From Anammoximicrobium sp032229885 (GTDB lineage Bacteria; Planctomycetota; Planctomycetia; Pirellulales; Pirellulaceae), in the NCBI GenBank assembly GCA_032229885.1, contig JAVYAJ010000156.1, positions 1-30,046 on the forward strand: a stretch of 30,046 nt of DNA, given 5' to 3'. The number at the start of each line of letters is the position of its first letter. Within the stretch, counting starts at the first letter, position 1. The translations under genes and the position numbers were made by a program. Of the stretch, positions 7,754 through 15,285 are shown piece after piece. The notes below the pieces were generated by a model. It ran no database searches. It was given only the letters and a program-made list of their open reading frames with translations, and was not told where the DNA came from.

Positions 7754-8116
7754 ATGACCATTTTTAGCAGCGCGCCGCGAACGGAAGTGCCTATCGTCGT
7801 GATCGATGACGCTCGACTTGGTGATGACAACTGCCTGGCCGAGCTGTTCGAAGAAATTGTGGCGCAGGTCGAAGCGAGCCGGACCCGACATCTGTTGCTG
7901 GACCTGCAACTTGTCCAGGCGATCACCTCGGCCGGGTTGACGATGCTGGTGCGCGTCAAACGAAAGTGCGACGAGCGGGGCGTCGCGTTGCACCTGTGCG
8001 AACCTTCTCCGATCGTCGCCGAAGTGTTCCACACGACGAAGCTCGACCAGTTTTTCACGATTCACCGCCGCGTCGCCGACGGCCTGGGACAGCTCCGGCA
8101 GCTCGCGGAAAAATAG
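7754..8116 (+). CDS. STAS-domain protein (anti-sigma factor antagonist-like)
   Basis: A 120-residue single-domain protein. A first strand (PIVVIDDARL) is followed by a helix, LLLDLQLVQAITSAGLTMLV, and a second helix-strand unit (CDERGVALHLCEPSPIVAEVF), the order expected for a STAS fold as in RsbV/SpoIIAA. Such proteins bind anti-sigma kinases or act in partner-switching signalling in the cytoplasm. The phosphoacceptor segment, usually D-S-(S/T)-G-L, reads T-S-A-G-L here: one Ser remains but the Asp before it is lost, so phosphorylation control is uncertain. The start at 7754 is preferred over an upstream TTG at 7730. GGAAAGGA lies 14 bases upstream, farther than usual. A helix-hairpin-helix gene follows after 17 bases. 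No cognate kinase or sigma factor is nearby. Confidence 0.75.
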   Translation: MTIFSSAPRTEVPIVVIDDARLGDDNCLAELFEEIVAQVEASRTRHLLLDLQLVQAITSAGLTMLVRVKRKCDERGVALHLCEPSPIVAEVFHTTKLDQFFTIHRRVADGLGQLRQLAEK

Positions 8117-8133
8117 ACGCAAGACGAGTGCGG

Positions 8134-8583
8134 ATGGATAAACGCTCGACAAGCACCAACAGGGGTCGGGACGCACGACCGCCGTGGCTGCGGCGCGCGG
8201 ATCAAGCCGCCATTGCCGTCCTGGCGACGGCGGCGGCATTGCTGCTGGTGGTGGCTGTGTTTCTCCGTGGGCGCCAGACGCAGGGCTTGATCGAGATCGA
8301 TATGGCGGCCCCGATCGCGATCGACTTTCGCACGGATCTCAATCAAGCGGGTTGGCCCGAACTCGCCCTGCTGCCGGGCGTGGGCGAAGCCTTGGCGCGG
8401 CGAATTGTCGAGTCGCGCCAGCGCGACGGCCCGTTTCGTCAAGCGCGCGACCTGCTGCGCGTGCCCGGCATTGGCGCCGTCAAACTCGACGCCATCACGC
8501 CCTATCTCACGCCGTTTCCCGATGGGGGCGATGCTGAACCCACAGCGGCCTTGTCACCGGGAGGCGACGATCCGGCCGGCTGA
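8134..8583 (+). CDS. Membrane-anchored helix-hairpin-helix protein (ComEA-like)
   Basis: A 149-residue protein with a basic N-terminus, one transmembrane segment at about 25-45 (AIAVLATAAALLLVVAVFL), a short linker and a helix-hairpin-helix domain at about 70-132. The domain contains DLNQAGWPELALLPGVGEAL, then RIVESRQRDGPF and LLRVPGIGAVKLDAI, the paired GVG and GIG hairpins seen in ComEA and related DNA-binding proteins. It probably binds double-stranded DNA at the outer face of the cytoplasmic membrane, as ComEA does in DNA uptake; the competence role is inference, as no other com gene is present. The tail is Pro/Gly/Ala-rich. The start at 8134 gives the N-in topology; an upstream extension of the frame would overlap the STAS gene and is rejected. 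It is likely co-transcribed with the STAS gene. Confidence 0.78.
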   Translation: MDKRSTSTNRGRDARPPWLRRADQAAIAVLATAAALLLVVAVFLRGRQTQGLIEIDMAAPIAIDFRTDLNQAGWPELALLPGVGEALARRIVESRQRDGPFRQARDLLRVPGIGAVKLDAITPYLTPFPDGGDAEPTAALSPGGDDPAG

Positions 8584-8734
8584 GAGACAAGTTCACCACG
8601 ACGCGGCCTTGGTTCCAAGCCGTCATGTCGCGTGCGCCGTTTGACGCTCGAGTGATGCTCAGCCGAGCCATCGCGGCCCCAAGCCCGTGTTACGAAAAAA
8701 AGCAGGCGACCAACTGCGCGAAAAAAACGGACGC

Positions 8735-9379
8735 ATGACAGGAATCGGTTGCGAACAATTCGTCGCCAGTCTGCGACGCGGCTTGGCTGCCCAGACGCCG
8801 TGGTCCGCTGCTTACCGGCGATTTCTGCCCGAGCTGAGCTACGGTCGGCATCGCGGGCCGGCAGGTCCGGATGCGCGTCGGGCGGCGGTCATCGCCCTGT
8901 TCTATCCGTTCGCGGGCCAGTGGCATCTGCCGTTGATCGTGCGTCCCGCTTCGTTGGCCGACCACGCGGGGCAGGTCTGCCTGCCTGGCGGCGGCCTGGA
9001 TCCCGGCGAGTCGCCGCGGCAGGGCGCGCTGCGCGAGTTGCACGAAGAGCTGGGCGTCGATCCGGCCGCCGTCGAAACGCTGGGCGTGTTGCCGCCCATC
9101 TACGTGTATGCGAGCAATTTCCTGGTCCATCCTTTCGTGGCGCTGACGCCGGACCGGCCTCGCTTCCGTCCGAACACGGCCGAGGTCGCCCAGTTGCTGG
9201 AACTGCCCTGGGGCCATTTAGGCAACGGGCACAACTCGTGTGTCGAGCAGATCGTCCGCGGCCGGCTCGCGTTCCGCGCACCGGGCGTCGCGTTCCACGG
9301 TCGCCATATCTGGGGCGCGACCGCCATGATTCTGGGCGAACTGTCGAGCCTCGTGGACGCGGCGATGCTGGACGCTTGA
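8735..9379 (+). CDS. Nudix hydrolase, CoA pyrophosphatase-like (NudL/YeaB type)
   Basis: A 214-residue protein with a full Nudix box: G86, E92, then R100-E-L-H-E-E-L-G-V108, binding Mg2+ or Mn2+. Just before it, RPASLADHAGQVCLPGG (70-86) fits the extra signature of CoA-pyrophosphatase Nudix enzymes, which cleave coenzyme A or acyl-CoA to 3',5'-ADP and phosphopantetheine. Length matches that family (about 190-220 residues). No signal peptide, so cytoplasmic. The start at ATG 8735 is chosen. A GTG at 8687 would add 16 mostly charged residues and cannot be excluded. The gene stands alone, 151 bases after the HHH gene and 67 bases before the cytochrome gene. The exact substrate is inferred from the signature only. 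Confidence 0.85.
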   Translation: MTGIGCEQFVASLRRGLAAQTPWSAAYRRFLPELSYGRHRGPAGPDARRAAVIALFYPFAGQWHLPLIVRPASLADHAGQVCLPGGGLDPGESPRQGALRELHEELGVDPAAVETLGVLPPIYVYASNFLVHPFVALTPDRPRFRPNTAEVAQLLELPWGHLGNGHNSCVEQIVRGRLAFRAPGVAFHGRHIWGATAMILGELSSLVDAAMLDA

Positions 9380-9433
9380 TAATGCCCGTGCGCCAAGCGG
9401 GTGACCGCCCGTAGGAATTCGCGGGGGTGGCAC

Positions 9434-9439
9434 TATAAT
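9434..9439 (+). promoter_or_regulatory. -10 box of a possible leaderless promoter
   Basis: A perfect TATAAT ends seven bases before the ATG at 9447, so transcription would start at or beside the start codon. No Shine-Dalgarno sequence precedes the ATG. The -35 region 17 bases upstream (GTAGGA) is poor. The geometry fits leaderless transcription; an alternative is chance. Confidence 0.4.
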
Positions 9440-9446
9440 CGCAACC

Positions 9447-11933
9447 ATGTCCGCCCAGCACCGACGCCCACGACCTGCGACTCTGCCCACCGCGGAAACG
9501 ACCCGCCGACCGTCTGCGCGCGGGGGCCATGTTCTCTGGGCGGTGCTGCCCCTGGCGCTGATCGGCGGCCTGGTCTTTGCGGACTGGTGGCGTTGTCTGC
9601 CGGACGATGTCCAGGCGACGTTCGTCGGGCGTCAATCCTGCCTCGAATGCCATCGCACCGAGTACGAGGCTTGGCAGGGGTCGCACCATGATCGGGCGAT
9701 GGATGTCGCCACGCCAGAGACCGTGTTGGGCGACTTTGACGACGTCGAGTTCGAGCAGTACGGAATTCGTTCGCGTCTGTTTCGCCGCGATGGCCAGTAC
9801 TGGGCCCATACCGAAGGGCCCGACGGCAAGATGGCCGATTTCCAGGTGAAATGGGTGTTCGGCGTCGCCCCGCTGCAGCAGTACATGGTCGAGTTCGATC
9901 GGCCCGCGGACATGCCCGCGGACGAGATCGCCCGTGTCCAGGTTCTGCGGATCTGCTGGGACACCGAACGCGGAACGTGGTTCTATTTGAACCCGCCGGA
10001 CGTCCGCCAGCAGCTGGCGCCCGACGACGACCTGCACTGGACGGGCGTCGCCCAGCGCTGGAACAACATGTGCGCCGACTGCCATTCGACGAACCTGCGG
10101 AAGAACTTCGACGTCGCGACCAACACGTACCACACGACGTTCTCGGAGATCGACGTCAGTTGTGAAGCCTGTCACGGCCCGGCCAGCATCCATGTCGAAC
10201 TGGCCCACCGCCGCTCGCTGTTCTGGGATCGCAAGCGAGGCTATGGGCTTACCGATCTGCGGGCCAGCGCCCAGACGTTGATCGAAACGTGCGCTCCGTG
10301 CCACTCGCGCCGCTCGTGCGTCTATCCGGAGTTCCGGCCGGGCGACCGGTACGCGGACCATTTCCGCACGGAATTGCTGACCGGTCTGACCTACCACGCG
10401 GACGGGCAGATCCTGGACGAGGTATACGAATACGCCTCGTTTCTCCAGAGCAAGATGCACACGGCGGGCGTTCGCTGCACCGACTGTCATGATCCGCATC
10501 GGGCGAAACCCAAGCATCGCGGCAACGCGCTGTGCACCTCGTGCCATCAGCATCCGGCGGCCGTCTACGATACGCCCGCGCACCACTTTCATCAGACCGG
10601 ATCGACCGGCGCATTGTGCGTCGAATGCCACATGCCGCAGACGATCTACATGGAGGTCCATCCGCGGCGTGATCACAGCCTACGCATCCCGCGTCCGGAT
10701 CTGAGCGTGCAACTGGGCACGCCCAATGCGTGTACGCGCTGTCACCTGGACAAGGACAAGGACAAGACCGGCCTTGGCGATCGCGAAGATCTGCGGCAAT
10801 ATCTGGACTGGATCTTGGCGGCCCGCAACGGCGATGCAGCGGTCCGCGCGGCCCTGGCGGAAATCGATGCCCAGATGGAACGGGCGTGCGACGAGTGGTA
10901 TGGCGATCGGGGGCTGAAATCCTCGTATGTCGCCCTGTATTATGCCGAGATCTTCGCGGCCGCCCGTCGCGGCGAGCCGCGGGCCGAGCCGGGGCTGATC
11001 CGCGTCGCGCGGGATTCAGCCTTGCCGGCCATCATCCGGGCCACCGCCACGTTGGAGTTGGGGCAGTTCGAGAGCCCACAGACGACCAGCGCGCTGGTGG
11101 GATTGTTGCAGGATCCGGATCCGGACGTCCGCGCGGCGGCGGTCGATAATCTCCAGGGCCGCCTGGACCAATCGGGCTTGGTCCGAGCGCTGACGCCTCT
11201 GCTGGACGACCCGATTCGGCTGGTGCGCGGCGAGGCGGCGCGCCTGCTGAGCGCCGTCGATCCGGGCCTGTTGCGCGGCGGGCAGCGCCAGCGTTTGCGC
11301 GATGCGCTGACCGAATACGAACGAGGCGTGCTGATCAACAACGACCGCGCCGGCGGGCACGTCATGCTGGGGATCCTGGCCGAGAATCAAGATCAGGACG
11401 ACCGGGCGATTCAAGCGTATCGCGATGCGATGCGCGTCGAGCCGCGGGCGACCGGGCCGCGCACCAATCTGGCCGCGCTGTACGACCGGCTGGCCGACGG
11501 CCAGGAACGCCGCGCGGCGCAGTCGGCCGCTCGAGGCGCCGCGACGGCGGCCGCGGCCGCCACGGCCGAGGCCGATCGGTTGCGAGCCGAGGCAACGCGG
11601 CTCCGCGGGCAAGAGTTGGAACTGTTTGCTCGCGACGCACGGCTCGCCCCCGACGTCGCGTTCGTTCAGTACCGATATGGCATGTTGCTGTACCTGAGCC
11701 GCCGCTTTGACGAAGCGGAACAGGCGTTGCGCAAGGCGGCCGAACTGGAACCCAACAATCCGCAATTTCTGCTCGGCATCGTCCTGTTCTACAAAGAGCG
11801 CAGCCAGCCCGAACGCGCGCTGCCGCTCGCCGCCCGCTTGGTCGAACTCCGACCCGCGGACCCGCTGTTCCAGCAGGTTCTCCGCGAGATCCAGGCCTTG
11901 GCGCGATCCGACACGGGGACGCCCGCTCCGTAA
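9447..11933 (+). CDS. Octahaem c-type cytochrome with HEAT-like and TPR regions
   Basis: An 828-residue protein. One N-terminal membrane anchor or uncleaved signal (about 28-46, VLWAVLPLALIGGLVFADWW) exports it. Eight CxxCH haem motifs follow, from CLECH (C65-H69) through CADCH, CEACH, CAPCH, CTDCH, CTSCH and CVECH to CTRCH near residue 430. The order and the DWxGSHHDRAM-like segment after the first motif resemble the cytochrome c554/NrfA-like multihaem proteins with a TPR tail that are common in planctomycetes. HEAT-like repeats (about 520-610: PDVRAAAVDNLQ, PIRLVRGEAARLL) and TPR units (about 640-820: GHVMLGILAEN, FDEAEQALRKAAELEPNNP) complete it, with an Ala-rich coiled stretch near 690-730. 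Likely electron transfer in the periplasm, assembled on a protein scaffold; donor, acceptor and any catalysis are unknown. It may be transcribed without a leader. Confidence 0.85.
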   Translation: MSAQHRRPRPATLPTAETTRRPSARGGHVLWAVLPLALIGGLVFADWWRCLPDDVQATFVGRQSCLECHRTEYEAWQGSHHDRAMDVATPETVLGDFDDVEFEQYGIRSRLFRRDGQYWAHTEGPDGKMADFQVKWVFGVAPLQQYMVEFDRPADMPADEIARVQVLRICWDTERGTWFYLNPPDVRQQLAPDDDLHWTGVAQRWNNMCADCHSTNLRKNFDVATNTYHTTFSEIDVSCEACHGPASIHVELAHRRSLFWDRKRGYGLTDLRASAQTLIETCAPCHSRRSCVYPEFRPGDRYADHFRTELLTGLTYHADGQILDEVYEYASFLQSKMHTAGVRCTDCHDPHRAKPKHRGNALCTSCHQHPAAVYDTPAHHFHQTGSTGALCVECHMPQTIYMEVHPRRDHSLRIPRPDLSVQLGTPNACTRCHLDKDKDKTGLGDREDLRQYLDWILAARNGDAAVRAALAEIDAQMERACDEWYGDRGLKSSYVALYYAEIFAAARRGEPRAEPGLIRVARDSALPAIIRATATLELGQFESPQTTSALVGLLQDPDPDVRAAAVDNLQGRLDQSGLVRALTPLLDDPIRLVRGEAARLLSAVDPGLLRGGQRQRLRDALTEYERGVLINNDRAGGHVMLGILAENQDQDDRAIQAYRDAMRVEPRATGPRTNLAALYDRLADGQERRAAQSAARGAATAAAAATAEADRLRAEATRLRGQELELFARDARLAPDVAFVQYRYGMLLYLSRRFDEAEQALRKAAELEPNNPQFLLGIVLFYKERSQPERALPLAARLVELRPADPLFQQVLREIQALARSDTGTPAP

Positions 11934-12047
11934 GCGTTTGACGATCTTCGTTCGCCGTGGCACACGTCGAGACGCTGGCCACACGGGGTTCGAGTCGCAC
12001 CCGCCGCGGCGTCACACGAATCCTGCGGCGGTCGGGCGCGGCGTGAT

Positions 12048-13199
12048 TCATTGGCACAGGCGCTGGAACAACTGCAGATGGCTGGCGACCATGCGGCCGC
12101 ACGCCCATTCGCCCAGCACGCGATCGCGTGCCAGGCTGAGCGACCGGGCCGCGGGCGGAGCGTCCAGCATGAGGCGGATCGCCTGGCACAGCTCGTCGGC
12201 GCCCGTCGGGCTGGCGAACCGGGCCGTGCCCGCGTCCCACAACGGCGTGTGCCGCAAGGTCTCGAGATGGCAGCCGACGACGGGGCGCCGGAGACAGGCC
12301 GCCTGGAGCACCGCGCGCGGCGATCGCGGATCGGCCGCGGGATCGACCAGCAGGTCCGCCGCCGTCAGCACGTCGCTCAGGTCATCGAAGCTTCCCGGCA
12401 TGGCGACGGATCGACGCAGATCTAGATCCCGGATGCGTGCGTACAGACGCTCACGAAACGGCCCATCACCAACCAACCACAGCTTGGCCAGCGGAAACTG
12501 GCGCGACACGTTGCGCCACGCTTCGAGCAGCCGCAACAGCCCGCGGCCTTGGGCCAGCCGCCCCACACACGCGACGATCGAACTATCGGCCGTTGCCGTC
12601 AGGTCGGGATTGGCGGCGGCCAGTGCGCTGCGAGCTCGTAAGCGATCGGCATCATGATCGGCCAGCGTGGCCGGGACATCGTCCGGAATCACGCAGACCG
12701 GCTGCGTGGCCAGTCCCGCGTCCGCCCAGGCCTGCGCCGCACAGGGATCGCCCGCGATGACGGCGTCCACGCCGTTGCAGCGATGGCGCGTTGCCCAGCT
12801 CGCGAGCGAGCCGCCGGGAGAATCCGTCTCGCAGTCCAGTCGCACGACGACCCGGGCGCTGCGTCGGCGGGCGGCGGCCAGCGCCACGGACACTTCGCGC
12901 CCCGAGCCGACCACGTAGACCAGATCAACCGCATCGCGGCATCGCCGAAGGGTGCGCGCGAGGGCTGCCAAATATCGCCACTGTCCCCAACCACGCACGG
13001 CAGGATGGGGCAAACGAACAACGGGCACGCCCCGGTAAGACAGATGTTCGGCCCAGTGGGGCGCCCACGAGGCGGTCAGTACCGTCGGATGGGTTCCGCA
13101 CTGTTTCAGGCCCACTGCCAATTCGGCGACGGCATCCTCGGCGGCGCCGAACAACGGCCAGAATCGCGGTGTGACCAGGACGATACGAAGACATTTCAT
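12048..13199 (-). CDS. Glycosyltransferase, GT4 (GT-B) family
   Basis: A 383-residue cytoplasmic protein. The N-terminal Rossmann half begins IVLVTPRFWPLFGAAEDAVA (the Gly-rich loop of GT4 enzymes). The C-terminal half has IVACVGRLAQGRGLLRLLEA (sugar-nucleotide binding strand), LWLVGDGPFRERL, VAMPGSFDDLSDVLTAADLL and AVLQAACLRRPVVG. These are in the expected GT4 order for transfer of a sugar from a nucleotide donor, often in envelope polysaccharide synthesis. The EX7E motif that holds the donor is degenerate: the second Glu is Gln (LQA), so donor use or activity may differ. The gene stands alone, facing away from thyA. The start at 13199 has no clear ribosome site. Donor and acceptor unknown. 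Confidence 0.85.
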   Translation of the reverse strand: MKCLRIVLVTPRFWPLFGAAEDAVAELAVGLKQCGTHPTVLTASWAPHWAEHLSYRGVPVVRLPHPAVRGWGQWRYLAALARTLRRCRDAVDLVYVVGSGREVSVALAAARRRSARVVVRLDCETDSPGGSLASWATRHRCNGVDAVIAGDPCAAQAWADAGLATQPVCVIPDDVPATLADHDADRLRARSALAAANPDLTATADSSIVACVGRLAQGRGLLRLLEAWRNVSRQFPLAKLWLVGDGPFRERLYARIRDLDLRRSVAMPGSFDDLSDVLTAADLLVDPAADPRSPRAVLQAACLRRPVVGCHLETLRHTPLWDAGTARFASPTGADELCQAIRLMLDAPPAARSLSLARDRVLGEWACGRMVASHLQLFQRLCQ

Positions 13200-13313
13200 A
13201 GGTGTTCATCGTACCCGAGAGGGTAACCGGTTTCGATCGGTTGAACTGCGAGCGGGGGCGGCATCGGTGGGGATGATTCGCGATGATGGGCAATCGCTAG
13301 CCCGATACGGCCG

Positions 13314-13349
13314 ATGGGACTCATGGGACTCATGGGACTGATGGGACAT
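13314..13349. repeat. 9-bp tandem repeat, four units
   Basis: ATGGGACTC at 13314 and 13323, ATGGGACTG at 13332 and ATGGGACAT at 13341. It lies upstream of thyA in the thyA frame and would read MGLMGLMGLMG, so automatic annotation may start thyA here wrongly. It is a short repeat that could change length by slippage and alter spacing to an upstream promoter. Confidence 0.85.
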
Positions 13350-13439
13350 ATCGAATCCAGCGGCCGACGATGCGCGGTCGGCGTCTGGTTCTGCGCCGCT
13401 GTCTTGCGAGATCGGCTCGTCCGGTGTAAAAGAAGCGCC

Positions 13440-14234
13440 ATGCGAGCTTACCTGGATCTGTTGCGGCATATTCTGGATCACGGCGTCGTCAAACACGACC
13501 GGACGGGCACGGGTACGCAGAGCGTCTTTGGCTACCAGATGCGATTCGATCTAGCGGCCGGCTTTCCGCTGATGACCACCAAGCGCCTGCACGTCAAGTC
13601 GATCATTCACGAGCTGCTCTGGTTCTTGCGCGGCGACACCAACGTGCGATATTTGCATGACCACGGCGTCACCATCTGGGACGAGTGGGCAGACGCGGAC
13701 GGCGACTTGGGCCCCATCTATGGGCGGCAGTGGCGCAGTTGGCCGGCCGCCGACGGCGGCGCGATCGACCAGATCCAGAATGTCGTCGACCTGATCCGCA
13801 CCGACCGCGATTCGCGACGGCTGATCGTCTGTGCCTGGAACGTCGCCGAGCTGCCACGGATGGCTTTGCCGCCGTGCCACGTGTTGTTCCAGTTTTACGT
13901 GGCGGCGGATCGCCTGTCGTGCCAACTGTACCAGCGCAGCGCCGACGTGTTCCTGGGCGTGCCCTTCAATATCGCCTCGTATGCGTTGCTGACGCTGATG
14001 ATGGCTCAGGCGACCGGCCTGCGGCCCGGCGAGTTCATTCACACGTTCGGCGATGTCCATCTGTACAACAACCATCGCGAGCAGGCCCGCATCCAGTTGC
14101 AGCGTCAGCCTCGCCCGCTGCCCACGTTGCGACTGAACCCCGAGCGACGATCGCTGTTCGAGTTCCGTTACGAGGATTTCCATCTGGACAACTACGATCC
14201 GCTGCCGCGGATCCCAGCCCCTGTGGCGGTGTAG
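13440..14234 (+). CDS. thyA: Thymidylate synthase ThyA
   Basis: A 264-residue protein, the same length as E. coli ThyA. It makes dTMP from dUMP using 5,10-methylenetetrahydrofolate, releasing dihydrofolate. The catalytic cysteine is C146 in LPPCHVLFQFYV, the same number as in E. coli. Also present are the N-terminal phosphate-binding RTGTGT (21-26), HELLWFLRG (57-65), YGRQWR (94-99), QRSADVFLGVPFNIASYA (165-182) and HLYNNH (207-212). The ATG at 13440 gives the standard start MRAYLDLL; the frame is open further upstream through a 9-bp repeat, which is rejected. AAGAAG lies a few bases upstream as a weak ribosome site. One base separates its stop from the DHFR fusion gene, so translation is probably coupled and the two enzymes form the thymidylate cycle. 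Confidence 0.97.
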   Translation: MRAYLDLLRHILDHGVVKHDRTGTGTQSVFGYQMRFDLAAGFPLMTTKRLHVKSIIHELLWFLRGDTNVRYLHDHGVTIWDEWADADGDLGPIYGRQWRSWPAADGGAIDQIQNVVDLIRTDRDSRRLIVCAWNVAELPRMALPPCHVLFQFYVAADRLSCQLYQRSADVFLGVPFNIASYALLTLMMAQATGLRPGEFIHTFGDVHLYNNHREQARIQLQRQPRPLPTLRLNPERRSLFEFRYEDFHLDNYDPLPRIPAPVAV

Positions 14235-14235
14235 C

Positions 14236-15138
14236 ATGGCGCTGGAACCGGGCACCGTCCGCCGGACCGTGATCGTCGCGATGGCCGAGAACCGCGTCAT
14301 CGGCCGCGACGGCCGCCTGCCGTGGCATCTGCGCAACGATCTGCGGCGGTTCAAGCAATTGACGATGGGGCATGCGATCGTCATGGGCCGCAAGACATAC
14401 GAGTCGATCGGACGCCCGCTGCCGGGGCGGACGTCGATCGTGATGACGCGGCGACCCGACTATCGGCCGCCCGGGTGTCTGGTTGCCGGATCGTTGGACG
14501 AAGCGGAGCGTCTGGCGGCCAGCCACGGCGAGGTGTTTTTCATCGGCGGCGCGGAGATCTATCGACAGGCGTTGCCGCGCGTGGACCGCGCTTGCGTGAC
14601 GCTGGTCCACGCGACCGTCGCCGGCGACACGCATTTTCCGGAGCTGTCCCAATCCGCCTGGCGATTGGTCGATCGCACGGAACATGCCGCGGACGACGCG
14701 AACGATTTTGCCTCGAGCTTTCTGATCTATGAACGGGTACAGACCATGTCCGACGACACGCGACAAGAACTCTTGGAGCTGACCCAGCGACTGCTGACCA
14801 GCATCGCCGACGCCGATTGGGAGACGTACGCCTCGCTGTGCGACGCGGGTCTGACGGCCTTCGAGCCCGAGGCGCGAGGCCAGTTGGTCGAAGGACTGGC
14901 GTTCCATCAATACTACTTCGACCTGGGCGGCCCGGCCTCGCCGCGCCGCGTGACGATCTGCGCGCCGCACGTCCGCCTGCTGGGCGAGAACGCCGCCGTG
15001 GTCAGCTACGTGCGGCTGGTCCAGTACGTGGACGCCGCGGGCGCGGCCCACACGGGCAAGTTCGAAGAGACGCGGGTCTGGCAGCGGATAGACGGCCAAT
15101 GGCGGCACGTCCATTTCCACCGTTCGACCAACCCCTAG
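14236..15138 (+). CDS. folA: Dihydrofolate reductase fused to a CaMKII association-domain homologue
   Basis: A 300-residue fusion. Residues 1-170 are a type I dihydrofolate reductase: TVIVAMAENRVIGRDGRLPW, catalytic acid D35 in RNDLRRFK, VMGRKTYESIGRPLPGR (NADPH), FFIGGAEIYRQAL, and an end FLIYERV normal for the family. It regenerates tetrahydrofolate from the dihydrofolate made by ThyA just upstream. Residues 171-300 match the association (hub) domain of animal CaMKII: CDAGLTAFEPEARGQLVEG (202-220) and EETRVWQRIDGQWRHVHFH (277-295) are nearly the textbook motifs. In animals this NTF2/SnoaL-like domain forms 12- to 14-subunit rings; bacterial homologues are known as stand-alone proteins. No stop separates the halves, and an in-frame ATG (14746, residue 171) sits exactly at the junction, so an independent hub protein could also be made from an internal start. 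The effect on DHFR (assembly, ligand sensing) is unknown. Confidence 0.92.
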   Translation: MALEPGTVRRTVIVAMAENRVIGRDGRLPWHLRNDLRRFKQLTMGHAIVMGRKTYESIGRPLPGRTSIVMTRRPDYRPPGCLVAGSLDEAERLAASHGEVFFIGGAEIYRQALPRVDRACVTLVHATVAGDTHFPELSQSAWRLVDRTEHAADDANDFASSFLIYERVQTMSDDTRQELLELTQRLLTSIADADWETYASLCDAGLTAFEPEARGQLVEGLAFHQYYFDLGGPASPRRVTICAPHVRLLGENAAVVSYVRLVQYVDAAGAAHTGKFEETRVWQRIDGQWRHVHFHRSTNP

Positions 15139-15285
15139 CCGATGCGCGACGCTCGACACTCGACGTCGCACTGGCGGTCTCGACCTTCACGACGCCGATT
15201 GCGCGTCGGCCCTTGCGTCCGAACGGCGCGCGCCAGCGAGCGTCGAGCCCTACACAGCCCATGGATCCGAAAGCGAGTTCAACCG

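Noticed and set aside
13314..13439. Longer thyA start reading MGLMGLMGLMG
   Set aside because: It is a 9-bp repeat; starting at 13440 gives the exact 264-residue length of E. coli ThyA.
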